Notes: generated by a model not told the origin, from the sequence alone. DNA of 64,000 nucleotides from Actinocatenispora rupis (GCF_016861975.1 NZ_BOMB01000027.1:1-64000); one strand, 5' to 3'. Shown: positions 53,045 through 62,332, counted from the first letter of the stretch. Translations and numbers: made by a program.

Positions 53045-55750
53045 GTGGGGGTCGAGGTCACGTTCCTGCCGGGGGATCCCGCGCGCGCCGGCCGGTTCGC
53101 CTGGTGGAGCGCGGACGACACGGTCCCGGGCGCGGACGCCGAGCTGGTCGTCGCGCTGCCGGGTACACGTGGGCCACGGCGCCGCCGGGTCGCCGCCCGC
53201 GTCCGCGGCGTCGCCGACGCCCTGCCGCACCTGCTGACCCCGACCGGTACCGCGTCGCAGCGCGCCTGGTCGGCCGCCGTACTCACGGGCCTGGGGCTCG
53301 TCGCACGCGGCCGGCTCGCCCCGGGACGTACCGCGGGCGGGGTGGCGGTGTGGCGGGCGCTCGCGGAACCCGCCGACGCGGACTGGTTGCGCCGGTGCGC
53401 CGCGGCGATGCCGCCCGAGGCGTACGCGGTGCCGGTGGCGGGTGCGGGGCGGATCCTGCTTCCGGCGCCCGAGTCGCTGCTCGCCGCGTGCTGGGACGCG
53501 CTCGCGGACACGCTACCGCGCGCGGAGACGGCCACCGTGGCGGCGGAGTACGCGGGGACGGAGGTGCGGTCGGCGGACCGGTACGCGGGCTGGCTCGACG
53601 CGGTCGACCGGGAGCTGGGCGGCCGGGTACGGCTGGTGGTGCGGCTGCTGCCGCCGGAGTCGGCGGACGACCCGTTCGCGGTGGTCCTGGCGATGCGCAG
53701 CGCGGCCGACCCGAGCCTGCTGGTGGAGCTGGCCGACCTGTGGCGGGCCCCGGCGGAGGTGCTGGCCCGCTTCGGCGCGGACGCCGAGACCGACGTACTG
53801 CTGGCGTTGCGGCGGGCGGCGCGGGTGTGGCCGGCGCTCGCTCCGGCGCTGCGCGGTACGACGGCGGAGTCGTTGCCGCTGGCGGACGAGGACCTGGACG
53901 CGCTGCTGGGCCCGGCCGCCGAGCAGCTCGCCGCGGCCTCCGTCGACGTACTGTGGCCGGCCGAGCTGACCGGCCGCGGCCCGCGCGTCGTCGCGACGAC
54001 GCGGCGGCCGGCGGCGACCGGTCCGGCCGCGTTCGGGCTGGACGACCTGCTGGAGTTCCGCTGGCACGGCACGCTGGACGGGGCGGAGCTGACCGACGCG
54101 GAGGTCGCCGCGCTGGCCGAGGCGAAGCGCCCGCTGGTACGGCTGCGCGGTCGGTGGGTACGGGTGGACCGGGCGATGGTGGCGCGGCTGCGGGCCGGGC
54201 GGGACCGGATCGGGGCGGGCGCGGCGCTCGCCGCCGCCCTCACCGGCGAGCTGTCCACAGTGGACGGACTGGTCGAGTTCCGGCCCGGTCCGGTGCTCGC
54301 CGACCTGGTGGACCGGATCGGCGACCGGACGACCGACGTGCCGACGCCGGACGGGCTGGTGGCCACGCTGCGGCCGTACCAGCGGCGCGGGTTGGCGTGG
54401 CTGGCCGGGATGGCCGCGACCGGGCTGGGCGGCTGCCTCGCCGACGACATGGGCCTCGGCAAGACGGTGCAGCTCATCGCGTTGCACCTGCACCGGCGGT
54501 CGCTCCACAGTGGACCGACGCTGGTCTGCTGCCCGACCTCGTTGCTGGGCAACTGGGAGCGCGAGGCGCGGCGGTTCGCCCCGGACGTACCGGTGCGGCG
54601 GTTCCATGGCGCGGCACGGGATCTGACCGGGCTGGCCGACGACGAGATCGTACTCGCGACGTACGGGGTGCTGCGGTCGGACACGGCCGCACTGGCCGGT
54701 GTCCGCTGGGGGCTGATGGTCGCCGACGAGGCGCAGTACGTGAAGAATCCGTTGTCCCGTACGGCGAAGGCGCTGCGCGCGGTGCCCGCCGCGGCCCGCA
54801 TCGCGCTCACCGGTACGCCGGTGGAGAACCGGCTCACCGACCTCTGGTCCATTGTGGACTGGACCACCCCGGGGCTGCTCGGCACGCTGGAGTCGTTCCG
54901 CCGCAAGGTCGCCATCCCCGTCGAGCGGTACGGCGACGCCGACGCCGCCGCGCGCCTCGCCGCCGTCACCCGGCCGTTCCTGTTGCGGCGCAGGAAGACC
55001 GACCCCGGCATCGCCCCCGAACTGCCACCCAAGACGGAGACCGACGCGCTCGTCGCCCTCACCCCCGAGCAGATCACCCTGTACGAGGCGGTCGTGCGCG
55101 ACACGATGGCGGAAATCGCTGCGGCGCAAGGGATCGCGCGCCGCGGTCTGGTGCTCAAGCTGCTCACCGCGCTCAAGCAGATCTGCAACCACCCCGCGCA
55201 GTACCTGGGGGAGCCGGGGCCGGTCGCCGGTCGTTCCGGCAAGATCGCGGCGATCGACGACCTGCTCGACGTCATCCTCGCCGAGGGCGAGTCGGTGCTG
55301 CTGTTCAGCCAGTACGTGGCGATGTGCCGGCTGCTGGAGAGGCACCTCGCGGCGCGCGGCGTACCGACGCTGCTCGTACACGGTGGGGTTCCGGTACGGC
55401 AGCGGGAGGAGCGGGTGGCGCGGTTCCAGGCCGGCGAGGTGCCGGTGTTCCTGCTGTCGCTCAAGGCGGCCGGCACCGGGCTCAACCTGACCCGCGCCAG
55501 CCACGTCGTGCACGTCGACCGCTGGTGGAACCCGGCGGTGGAGGACCAGGCCACCGACCGGGCGTACCGGATCGGGCAGGACCGGGCCGTGCAGGTGCAC
55601 CGGCTCGTCACCGAGAACACCGTGGAGGACCGGGTCGCGAAGCTCATCGCGGACAAGCGGGCGCTCGCGGACGCGGTCGTCGGCAGCGGCGAGACGTGGC
55701 TCGCCGACCTGTCCGACGCGGAGCTGACCGACCTGGTGGCGCTGGCATGA
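53045..55750 (+). CDS. SNF2-family DEAD/DEAH-box helicase
   Basis: The product is about 901 aa. An N-terminal SNF2_N-associated region of ~440 residues, found in bacterial SNF2 proteins, precedes the motor. The motor has DDMGLGKTVQLIA (Walker A, ~465), VADEAQYVKN (DEAQ box, ~560), IALTGTPVENR, LLFSQYVAM, and AGTGLNLTRASHVVHVDRWW with DRAYRIGQ. It is an ATP-driven DNA translocase. Its stop overlaps the next start (ATGA) with a SWIM protein, a pairing common in actinobacteria whose cellular role is not established. GTG at 53045 is used; one at 53015 is also in frame. Confidence 0.93.
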   Translation: MGVEVTFLPGDPARAGRFAWWSADDTVPGADAELVVALPGTRGPRRRRVAARVRGVADALPHLLTPTGTASQRAWSAAVLTGLGLVARGRLAPGRTAGGVAVWRALAEPADADWLRRCAAAMPPEAYAVPVAGAGRILLPAPESLLAACWDALADTLPRAETATVAAEYAGTEVRSADRYAGWLDAVDRELGGRVRLVVRLLPPESADDPFAVVLAMRSAADPSLLVELADLWRAPAEVLARFGADAETDVLLALRRAARVWPALAPALRGTTAESLPLADEDLDALLGPAAEQLAAASVDVLWPAELTGRGPRVVATTRRPAATGPAAFGLDDLLEFRWHGTLDGAELTDAEVAALAEAKRPLVRLRGRWVRVDRAMVARLRAGRDRIGAGAALAAALTGELSTVDGLVEFRPGPVLADLVDRIGDRTTDVPTPDGLVATLRPYQRRGLAWLAGMAATGLGGCLADDMGLGKTVQLIALHLHRRSLHSGPTLVCCPTSLLGNWEREARRFAPDVPVRRFHGAARDLTGLADDEIVLATYGVLRSDTAALAGVRWGLMVADEAQYVKNPLSRTAKALRAVPAAARIALTGTPVENRLTDLWSIVDWTTPGLLGTLESFRRKVAIPVERYGDADAAARLAAVTRPFLLRRRKTDPGIAPELPPKTETDALVALTPEQITLYEAVVRDTMAEIAAAQGIARRGLVLKLLTALKQICNHPAQYLGEPGPVAGRSGKIAAIDDLLDVILAEGESVLLFSQYVAMCRLLERHLAARGVPTLLVHGGVPVRQREERVARFQAGEVPVFLLSLKAAGTGLNLTRASHVVHVDRWWNPAVEDQATDRAYRIGQDRAVQVHRLVTENTVEDRVAKLIADKRALADAVVGSGETWLADLSDAELTDLVALA

Positions 55751-56550
55751 CCGGGCCCGGCGGTACGGAGGAGCTGGTGGTGGCGCGGCGTGCGCCGGAG
55801 AGCCGGCGCCGCTTCGGGAACACCTGGTGGGGTCGCGCCTGGCTGGGCGCGCTCGAACGGCAGGCGGAGCTGGACCCGAACCGGCTGCCCCGCGGCCGGA
55901 CGTACGCCAGGTCCGGGGCGGTCGGCGACACGGTCGTACGGCCGGGGGCGGCGACGGCGCGGGTGCGCGGCTCGCGGCCGGAGCCGTACCGGGTGGTGGT
56001 GCGGGTGGCGGTGTTCACGGACGCGGAGTGGGACGGGGTGTTCGCCGCGATGGCGGGGCGGCTGGGGCACGCGGCGGCGCTGCTCGACGGGGAGCTGCCG
56101 CCCGAGGTCGTGGACGACGTGGCACGCGCCGGCCTGTCGCTGCTGCCAGGGCCGCGCGACATCACGGTCGGGTGCTCGTGCCCGGACCGGGCCGTCCCGT
56201 GCAAGCACGCCGCCGCCGTCTGCTACGTGCTGGGCGACGCGATGGACGCCGACCCCTTCGCCGTACTCCTGCTCCGGGGCCGGGGTCGCGACCGCGTGCT
56301 GTCCGCCCTGCGTACGTTGCGGGGCAACGGTTCCGGCCCGCCGGCGGCACCGGCCGCGACGGCGACGGTGCCGGCCGCCGAGGCGTACGCGCGGCAGCCG
56401 GCGCCGCTGCCGCACCCGCTGCCCCCACCGCCCGCACCGGGCACGCCGGTACCGCTGCCGGAGTCCGACGCCGTCGACGTCGCGGCGCTGACCGCGCTCG
56501 CCGCGACCGCGGCCCGGCGCGCCGCGACCCTGCTCACCGACGGGAGTTAA
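55747..56550 (+). CDS. SWIM zinc-finger protein coupled to the SNF2 helicase
   Basis: The product is 267 aa. RRFGNTWWGRAWLGALE opens the protein. The SWIM motif C-x-C-P-D-x4-PCKH occurs as GCSCPDRAVPCKHAAAVCY (~138-156). The C-terminus is a Pro/Ala-rich stretch and a short helix. SWIM domains bind DNA or protein, so it may guide the helicase. The start overlaps the helicase stop (ATGA). The TAA stop sits at the edge of an inverted-repeat element, so the C-terminus may have been trimmed by its insertion. Confidence 0.9.
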   Translation: MTGPGGTEELVVARRAPESRRRFGNTWWGRAWLGALERQAELDPNRLPRGRTYARSGAVGDTVVRPGAATARVRGSRPEPYRVVVRVAVFTDAEWDGVFAAMAGRLGHAAALLDGELPPEVVDDVARAGLSLLPGPRDITVGCSCPDRAVPCKHAAAVCYVLGDAMDADPFAVLLLRGRGRDRVLSALRTLRGNGSGPPAAPAATATVPAAEAYARQPAPLPHPLPPPPAPGTPVPLPESDAVDVAALTALAATAARRAATLLTDGS

Positions 56551-56714
56551 GAGGTCCTGACAGAAAGGACTGTCGGCGCCTGGCGGACTCAGGACGACGC
56601 TGCCGACGTTGTCGGCACAGTCGCATACAACACCGGTATGCGACCGCACCTCCGCCTGGGCAGCCCCGCCCTGAGCCGCGCCAGCCATCCGACGCCTTTC
56701 TGCCAGGACCTCTA
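56549..56714. mobile_element. MITE-like inverted-repeat module
   Basis: Left end AAGAGGTCCTGACAGAAAGG and the reverse complement of the right end, TAGAGGTCCTGGCAGAAAGG, agree at 18 of 20 positions. The ~165-bp module holds no ORF. Inside are two further perfect hairpins: TGCCGAC-GTT-GTCGGCA (56601-56617) and GTCGCATAC-N7-GTATGCGAC (56620-56644). The stop codons of both convergent flanking genes fall at its ends. It is either a MITE mobilised by a transposase elsewhere or an unusually long bidirectional terminator/structured RNA. A target-site duplication is not clear. Confidence 0.6.
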
Positions 56715-57491
56715 AAAGCCCTGCACGGGTGCGGCGGCGTGGCTGACCTGCACCTGGTGCGTGACGCAGGTGGTACCGGTCAGGTCGTGCAGCAGGAACG
56801 ACGTGGGCTCGTGCACGTACCCGAAGGGGGCCTCGACCCGGGTGCACAGGTCGATCTGCCGGTACGTGCTGGGCGCGACGGACATGACCGTACCGGCGAG
56901 GTTGACGGTGACGGGACGGTGCAGGTGCCCGGCGAGCAGGCGTACCACGTGGGGGTGGCGGGCGAGCACGTCGAGCAGCTCGGCACCGTCGCTGAGCCGG
57001 ATGCCGTCCATGAACGGGATGCCGACGGCGACCGGCGGGTGGTGCAGGCACACCATCGCCGGCACGTCGGCGCGCCGGGACAGCTCGCCGTCCAGCCACG
57101 CCAGCTGGTCCGCGCCGAGGGTGCCGGCCGGGGTGCCGGGCACCCGCGAATCCAGCACCACGAACGTCACCTCCGGGTACTCCACCGTGTAGCGCGCGGA
57201 GTCGCCGGTGCCGCCGACGTGCGTACCGCCGAACTCGGCGACCAGGTGGGCGGGGTCGTCGTGGTTGCCGGCGACGAGGTGCACGGGCAGCGGGAAGCGG
57301 CCGAGGATCTGGCGGAGCGCCGCGTACTCCTCGGGTCGCCCGGTGTCGACGAGGTCACCGGTGACGACCACGCAGTCCGGCCACGGTTCGAGGGTGAGGA
57401 CCCGGCCGAGGGCCCGGTACAGGCCGGTCGCCGGGTCCGCGGCGAGCGCGCCGGTGGTGATGTGCGGGTCGGACAGATGGGCGATGAGCAC
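56712..57491 (-). CDS. Calcineurin-like 3',5'-cyclic nucleotide phosphodiesterase (CpdA/Rv0805-like)
   Basis: The product is 259 aa. The five metallophosphoesterase motifs are intact: LSDPHI, VVTGDLVDTG, VAGNHDDP, CLHHPPV and LAGHLHRP. This set and length match class III cNMP phosphodiesterases. GTG at 57491 is preferred because GGGAGG lies 7 nt upstream; a start at 57530 adds 13 residues. Its stop codon lies at the edge of the inverted-repeat module. Confidence 0.9.
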   Translation of the reverse strand: MLIAHLSDPHITTGALAADPATGLYRALGRVLTLEPWPDCVVVTGDLVDTGRPEEYAALRQILGRFPLPVHLVAGNHDDPAHLVAEFGGTHVGGTGDSARYTVEYPEVTFVVLDSRVPGTPAGTLGADQLAWLDGELSRRADVPAMVCLHHPPVAVGIPFMDGIRLSDGAELLDVLARHPHVVRLLAGHLHRPVTVNLAGTVMSVAPSTYRQIDLCTRVEAPFGYVHEPTSFLLHDLTGTTCVTHQVQVSHAAAPVQGF

Positions 57492-57553
57492 GCTTTTCCT
57501 CCCGAGCGACGGTCCCTTCGCGGACAGCATGCCGCACCGGCTAGCGTGATGGC

Positions 57554-58540
57554 GTGCGTGCGAGCCGCCTCATCTCGTTGCTGCTGCTGATCCAGTCACG
57601 ACACCGGCTCACCGCCCCGCAGCTCGCGGCCGAGCTGGGCGTCTCCGAACGCACCGTGTACCGGGACGTGCGGGCGCTGTCCGACGCGGGCATCCCGATC
57701 TACGCCGAGCAGGGCGGCCGCGGCGGATACTCGCTGGTCGACGGGTACCGGACGCGGTTGACGGGGCTGACGCGGGCGGAGGCGGAGGCGCTGTTCCTGT
57801 CCGGGGCGCAGACGCCGGCGGCGGCGCTCGGGCTGTCCGACGCGCTGGCCGCCGCGCAGCTCAAGGTACTGGCCGCGCTGCCCGGCGAGCTGCGGGACGT
57901 CTCCGACCGCGTCGGCCGGCGGTACTTCGTGGACGCGCCGCGCTGGTTCCGCCCCACCGAGCCCCCGCGGTACCTGTCGGAGCTGGCCGGCGCGGTGTGG
58001 ACGGACCGCGTGGTGACCGCGACGTACGACAAGGAGCGGGGTCGGCCGGGCGCGGCGGGCCGCCCGGTGCGCCGCCGGATCGAGCCGTACGGGCTGGTGT
58101 TGAAGGACGCCGTCTGGTACCTGGCGGGGCGGGTCGGCGAGTCGGTGCGCACGTACCGGGTGGACCGGTTCGCCGAGGTGGCGGCGACGGAGGAGACGTT
58201 CGAGCGGGACGCGGCGTTCGACCTGGGCGAGTTCTGGACGGCGCGGGCGGTCGAGTTCGAGCGGACCCTGCTCGCGGGGACGGCGACGGTGCGGCTGACG
58301 GCGGAGGGCACCCGCGCCCTCTGGTACGCGGTGGACCGGGTCGCGGCGGAGGACGCGCTGGCGTCCGCGGGCGAGCCGGACGAGGACGGCTCGGTCGTCG
58401 TACGGCTGCCGATCGAGTCGGTCCAGATCGCGCACCGTGACCTGCTGCGACTGGGCACCGACGCCGAGGTACTGGCCCCGCCCGAGCTGCGCGAGCTGGT
58501 CGCCGGCACCGCGCGCACGCTGGCGGAACGGTACGGCTGA
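57554..58540 (+). CDS. HTH-WYL domain transcriptional regulator
   Basis: The product is 328 aa. The N-terminal HTH_11 has RLISLLLLIQSRHRLTAPQL and ELGVSERTVYRDVRALSDAG. A WYL domain spans ~140-215 (RRIEPYGLVLKDAVWYLAG, with WYL as the core) and a WCX extension ends the protein (VRLPIESVQIAHRDLL). WYL regulators sense nucleotides or nucleic acids and often control DNA-damage or defence genes. It is divergent from the phosphodiesterase; the target is unknown. Confidence 0.92.
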   Translation: MRASRLISLLLLIQSRHRLTAPQLAAELGVSERTVYRDVRALSDAGIPIYAEQGGRGGYSLVDGYRTRLTGLTRAEAEALFLSGAQTPAAALGLSDALAAAQLKVLAALPGELRDVSDRVGRRYFVDAPRWFRPTEPPRYLSELAGAVWTDRVVTATYDKERGRPGAAGRPVRRRIEPYGLVLKDAVWYLAGRVGESVRTYRVDRFAEVAATEETFERDAAFDLGEFWTARAVEFERTLLAGTATVRLTAEGTRALWYAVDRVAAEDALASAGEPDEDGSVVVRLPIESVQIAHRDLLRLGTDAEVLAPPELRELVAGTARTLAERYG

Positions 58541-58578
58541 GTACCACCGTTCGGGGCAGCTTCGACGATGTAGCCTCC

Positions 58579-59400
58579 GTGATCATGGTTCTCACCGGCA
58601 TGACGTACAACCTGAAGAACCCGGTGGACGCCGACGCCCGCGCGTGGCCCGCGCGCCGCCCGCTGCTGGCCGAGCTGCTGCGCAGCGCGGCGCCCGACGT
58701 CGTCGGCACCCAGGAGGGCCATCACGCTCAGCTCCTCGACATCGCCGCCGACTCCGGCCGGTACGAGATCCTCGGCGCCGGGCGGGACGCCGACGGCGGC
58801 GGCGAGTGGTGCGCCGTGCTGTACGACCCGGCGGTGCTGACGCCGGTCGAGCAGCACCACTTCTGGCTGTCCGACACGCCGGACGTACCCGGCTCGGCGT
58901 CCTGGGGCAACGAGGTCGTACGGATGGCGACCTGGGCGCGCTTCCGTACCGCCGGGGGCGGGGAGCTGGTCTGGCTCAACACCCACCTGGACCACCGGTC
59001 CGCGGCGGCCCGCCGGCGCGGCGCCGCGCTGATCGCCGAGCGGCTCGCCGGCGTCGACGGCCCGCTGGTCGTGTCCGGCGACTTCAACTGCGAACCCGGC
59101 AGCGAGCCGTACGCGGTCCTCACCGGCGCCGGGCTGGCCGACGCGTGGGTCGCCGCCGAGGGCCGCCGGTTCCGTACGTCGGGCGCCGGGCGGGTCGCGG
59201 CACCCGCCGGGCAGGGCACGTACGGCGGGTGGCGGGCGCCGCGTCCCGATTCCGGCCGGATCGACTGGCTACTCACCCGCGGCCCGATCGTTGTGCACGG
59301 TGCCGAGATCTGCGAAGACCATGACGGCGGGCAGTGGCCGTCGGACCATGTACCGGTGCGGGTCGAACTCGGCCTGCCCGCCGCGACCCCAGGGACCTGA
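58579..59400 (+). CDS. Endonuclease/exonuclease/phosphatase (EEP) family hydrolase
   Basis: The product is 273 aa from GTG at 58579 (ATG at 58585 possible). EEP motifs are MTYNLKN, GTQEGH (metal Glu), NTHLDHRS, SGDFNCEP, IDWLLTR and PSDHVPV (catalytic Asp-His). There is no signal peptide. The fold covers nucleases, phosphoinositide phosphatases and sphingomyelinases; the substrate is not evident. The subtilase gene starts 2 nt after its stop, so both are probably co-transcribed. Confidence 0.9.
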   Translation: MIMVLTGMTYNLKNPVDADARAWPARRPLLAELLRSAAPDVVGTQEGHHAQLLDIAADSGRYEILGAGRDADGGGEWCAVLYDPAVLTPVEQHHFWLSDTPDVPGSASWGNEVVRMATWARFRTAGGGELVWLNTHLDHRSAAARRRGAALIAERLAGVDGPLVVSGDFNCEPGSEPYAVLTGAGLADAWVAAEGRRFRTSGAGRVAAPAGQGTYGGWRAPRPDSGRIDWLLTRGPIVVHGAEICEDHDGGQWPSDHVPVRVELGLPAATPGT

Positions 59401-59401
59401 T

Positions 59402-60568
59402 GTGGCCGTCACCGCCCGCACCCGCACGCTGGCGTTCCTGCTCGCCGTGTTCGCCGCGGCGGCCGTGCTGGTCGCCCCCGGCACCGCGCACGCCGATCCG
59501 GTACGCGCGGACGAGTGGCAGCTCCCGCTGCTGCACGCCGACCAGGCGTGGAAGTACTCGACGGGGTCGGGGGTGGAGGTCGCGGTGCTGGACTCCGGCG
59601 TCGACTCCTCGCACCCGGACCTGTCCGGGCAGGTGGAGCCGGGCATCGACCTGGTCGACGGTTCGACCGACGGCCGCAAGGACTTCGTCGGGCACGGTAC
59701 GTCGGTGGCCGACCTGATCGCCGGGCGGCGCAGCGGCGACGGCGTGGTGGGGCTGGCGTACAAGGCGAAGATCCTGCCGGTACGGGTGCTCGACGCGAAC
59801 AACCGGTACGGCGACGCCAGCATCGTCGCGTCCGGCGTACGGTGGGCCGTCGACCACGGCGCCCGCGTGATCAACATGTCGCTGGGCGGGGCCGCCGAGT
59901 CCGACTCGCTCGCCGCCGCCCTGCGGTACGCGTTCGACCACGACGTGGTCGTCGTCGCCTGCGCCGGCAACGTGGCCGACAACGCCGGCAAGGGCGTCTG
60001 GTACCCGGCGCGCGCCTCCGGCGTGGTCGCCGTCTCCGGCCTCAACCCGGACGGGACGTTCTGGTCCGGTTCGGTGGCCGGGCCGCAGGTGGCGGTGTCG
60101 GCGCCGGCCGACGGGCTGATCGGCGCCCGCCCCGGCGGGTACTGGCACGTCCAGGGCACCAGCTTCGCCGCGCCGCTGGTCGCCGCGACCGCCGCGCTGA
60201 TCCGTTCCCGCTGGCCCACCATGTCCGCGGCGAACGTGGTCAACCGGCTCATCGCCACCGCCGTCGACCGGGGCCCGCGCGGCCGCGACCGGGAGTACGG
60301 CTACGGCCTGGTGGATCCGGAGGCCGCGCTGTCGGCCACGGTGACCGAGGTCGGCGGCAACCCGCTGGACACCGCCAGCCCGCACTCGTCCTCGGCCGGG
60401 CGGGCCGGGTCCGCGCCGACCCGCCGGGTCACCGTCTCCCGCGCGCCGCGCGCGAGCTCCGCCGGCAGCGACACCCGCACCGCCGTACTCGTCGGCTTCG
60501 GCGCGGTGATGATGATCCTCATCGCCGCGTTCCTGGCGCTGGCGCTGCGTCGTACCCGGCCGCACTGA
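59402..60568 (+). CDS. S8 subtilisin-like serine protease (mycosin-like)
   Basis: The product is 388 aa. A signal peptide (~1-36, ending THADP) is followed by the S8 domain with triad D64 (VLDSGVDSSHP), H98 (VGHGTSVADL) and S254 (GTSFAAPLVAATAAL). A disordered stretch and one C-terminal membrane helix with RRTR after it anchor the enzyme outside the membrane. This is the architecture of type VII secretion mycosins (MycP), but no ESX genes are adjacent. GTG at 59402 lies just after the EEP stop. Confidence 0.93.
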   Translation: MAVTARTRTLAFLLAVFAAAAVLVAPGTAHADPVRADEWQLPLLHADQAWKYSTGSGVEVAVLDSGVDSSHPDLSGQVEPGIDLVDGSTDGRKDFVGHGTSVADLIAGRRSGDGVVGLAYKAKILPVRVLDANNRYGDASIVASGVRWAVDHGARVINMSLGGAAESDSLAAALRYAFDHDVVVVACAGNVADNAGKGVWYPARASGVVAVSGLNPDGTFWSGSVAGPQVAVSAPADGLIGARPGGYWHVQGTSFAAPLVAATAALIRSRWPTMSAANVVNRLIATAVDRGPRGRDREYGYGLVDPEAALSATVTEVGGNPLDTASPHSSSAGRAGSAPTRRVTVSRAPRASSAGSDTRTAVLVGFGAVMMILIAAFLALALRRTRPH

Positions 60569-60577
60569 GCGGCGGCG

Positions 60578-61768
60578 TCAGGTACAGGAGCCGGTACCGA
60601 CACCGGCCGTGGCGGACCGGCCCTTGGCGGCGACCGGGGCCGCCTCGTTCGCGGTGAGCGCGAAGCCGGTCTCCGGGTCGTCCGCGGCCGCCGCGAAGAT
60701 CACCCCGTAGACGGTGCCGGACGAGGAGACGAGCGGGCCGCCGGAGTTGCCGGACCGTACCTCGGAACGGATCGTGTAGACCTCGCGGACGACGGTGCCG
60801 TCGTTGTAGATGTTCGGGCCGCGGATCTCGCGGTGGTCCCGGACCCGCGCCGGCGACGCCGTGTACGGCCCGTCCAACGGGTAGCCCAGCACGATCGAGT
60901 TCGCGCCGTCCGCGGCGGGCGTCGACGCGAACGGCAGGACCGGCGCGGACAGGTCCGGCACGTACAGCACGGCCAGGTCGCGCTGCGAGTCGTACGCGAC
61001 GACGGTGGCGCCGAGCCGCTCGCCTTGCTGCTCCACCACCACCGACCGGGTACCGGCGACCACGTGCGCGTTGGTCAGCACGTGGTGCGGCGCGTACACG
61101 AAACCGGAGCCCTCGATGCGGCGCGAGCAGGACGGCGCGTCACCGACGATCTTGAGTACGGACTGGTGCAGGCGCCGCACGGTCGGCGAGTTGGCCAGCT
61201 CCGGGTCCGGCGGCGGGACGGACCGCACCTCGGTCGGGGTCAGGCCGCTGAACACGTCGGGGAAGTCGCTGGTGCTGACGCTGTCCCGGAGCCGGTTGTA
61301 CAGCACCCGGGCGCCGGACGGCATCGCCTCGTCGACCCCGTGCACGATCGCCGACGTCCGTACGCCCTTGGCGAGCCACGGCACCGACGACGACGCCAGC
61401 GGTACGGCGATCATCCAGCCGACGACCAGCACCGCGAGTACGGAGACGGCGGCGCCGCCGAGGTCGTCGAGCACCTGCGCGCCGCGGCTCTCGATGGACC
61501 GCCGGATCTTCGAGCCGAGCACCGCGGCCAGCGCCTGCAACAGCACCGCCGGTACGAGGACGGCGGCCAGCGACACCACCACCCGCATCGTCGGCGTGTC
61601 GAAGTACGTCGCCAGCGACGGCGCGATCTGCAGGCCGACCAGCGCCCCGCCGATGAACCCCACGAACGACAGGGCACCCACCACGAAGCCCTGCCGGTAC
61701 CCGTTGACCGCGAACCCGATCGCCAGGACCACCAGTACGACGTCGACAAAGCTCCCGTACACCGACAT
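60578..61768 (-). CDS. marP: MarP-like membrane-anchored serine protease
   Basis: The product is 396 aa. Four N-terminal membrane helices of CvpA type (~5-125) precede a chymotrypsin-like domain with His in TNAHVVAG, Asp in DSQRDLAVLYV and Ser in RSGNSGGPLV. A Cys pair (PSCSRR and C-terminal GSCT) may form the stabilising disulfide seen in MarP. In mycobacteria MarP maintains acid and oxidative stress resistance through periplasmic proteolysis. It ends the nth-TlpA-NUDIX gene block. Confidence 0.92.
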   Translation of the reverse strand: MSVYGSFVDVVLVVLAIGFAVNGYRQGFVVGALSFVGFIGGALVGLQIAPSLATYFDTPTMRVVVSLAAVLVPAVLLQALAAVLGSKIRRSIESRGAQVLDDLGGAAVSVLAVLVVGWMIAVPLASSSVPWLAKGVRTSAIVHGVDEAMPSGARVLYNRLRDSVSTSDFPDVFSGLTPTEVRSVPPPDPELANSPTVRRLHQSVLKIVGDAPSCSRRIEGSGFVYAPHHVLTNAHVVAGTRSVVVEQQGERLGATVVAYDSQRDLAVLYVPDLSAPVLPFASTPAADGANSIVLGYPLDGPYTASPARVRDHREIRGPNIYNDGTVVREVYTIRSEVRSGNSGGPLVSSSGTVYGVIFAAAADDPETGFALTANEAAPVAAKGRSATAGVGTGSCT

Positions 61769-61786
61769 CCCCCAACTCGGCCGCGG

Positions 61787-62263
61787 TCAGGAGACCTCGA
61801 TGACTCCGGTCATCCCCTGCTTCACGTGGTACGTGCACACGAAGTCATACCGGCCGGGGGCGGAAATCTCCACCTCAACGCTGGCGGACCGGCCCTTCAT
61901 GACCATTCCGGTCGTGGCGTGGAACTTGTCGATCTGGAGGTCGTGCGGCGTCTGGCCGGTCGTCTTCAGCGTGATGCGCAGCTTGCCGGTGTGCGCCTTG
62001 ATCACGTTCGGCGTGAAGCGCATCCGCTCGTCCCCGGTCACCGTGATCGTCTGCACCCCGCCGGCACCGGTCTTCGCCGTACCGGTGGTGTCGGGGCCGT
62101 GCGTCGACGCGTCGTGCTGACCGACGAAACCGCAGCCCGCGGACGCGAGCACGGCACCCGCCGCGGCCACCGCCGCCAGCCGCCGGACGGACGGCACCCG
62201 ACGCCGCCGACCCGGTACCGGGGTCGTCGTGGTCGCCGGAGGTCGGAGCGAGTCAGCACGCAT
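61787..62263 (-). CDS. Cupredoxin-domain lipoprotein
   Basis: The product is 158 aa. A lipoprotein signal peptide ends in LASAGC (Cys ~44). The cupredoxin domain has candidate copper ligands: His in TPHDLQI, Cys and His in FVCTYHVKQG, and the nearby Met (QGM). It may bind copper or carry electrons outside the membrane. It sits between marP (19 bp away) and the NUDIX gene, separated from the latter by a GC-rich minisatellite. Confidence 0.85.
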   Translation of the reverse strand: MRADSLRPPATTTTPVPGRRRRVPSVRRLAAVAAAGAVLASAGCGFVGQHDASTHGPDTTGTAKTGAGGVQTITVTGDERMRFTPNVIKAHTGKLRITLKTTGQTPHDLQIDKFHATTGMVMKGRSASVEVEISAPGRYDFVCTYHVKQGMTGVIEVS

Positions 62264-62332
62264 GACCCCAGCCTACGAACCCCCCGACGGCCGTACGCCG
62301 CGCCCCGGTCGCGATGTGGCGCGGTGCCGGAG

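Noticed and set aside
52960-57099. A 1379-codon minus-strand open frame
   Set aside because: It lies antisense to the well-supported SNF2 and SWIM genes and is Ser/Arg/Ala low-complexity, as expected from high-GC shadow frames.
59402-60568. Evidence for a type VII secretion locus
   Set aside because: The protease has mycosin architecture, but no EccB, EccC, EccD or WXG100 gene is present nearby.
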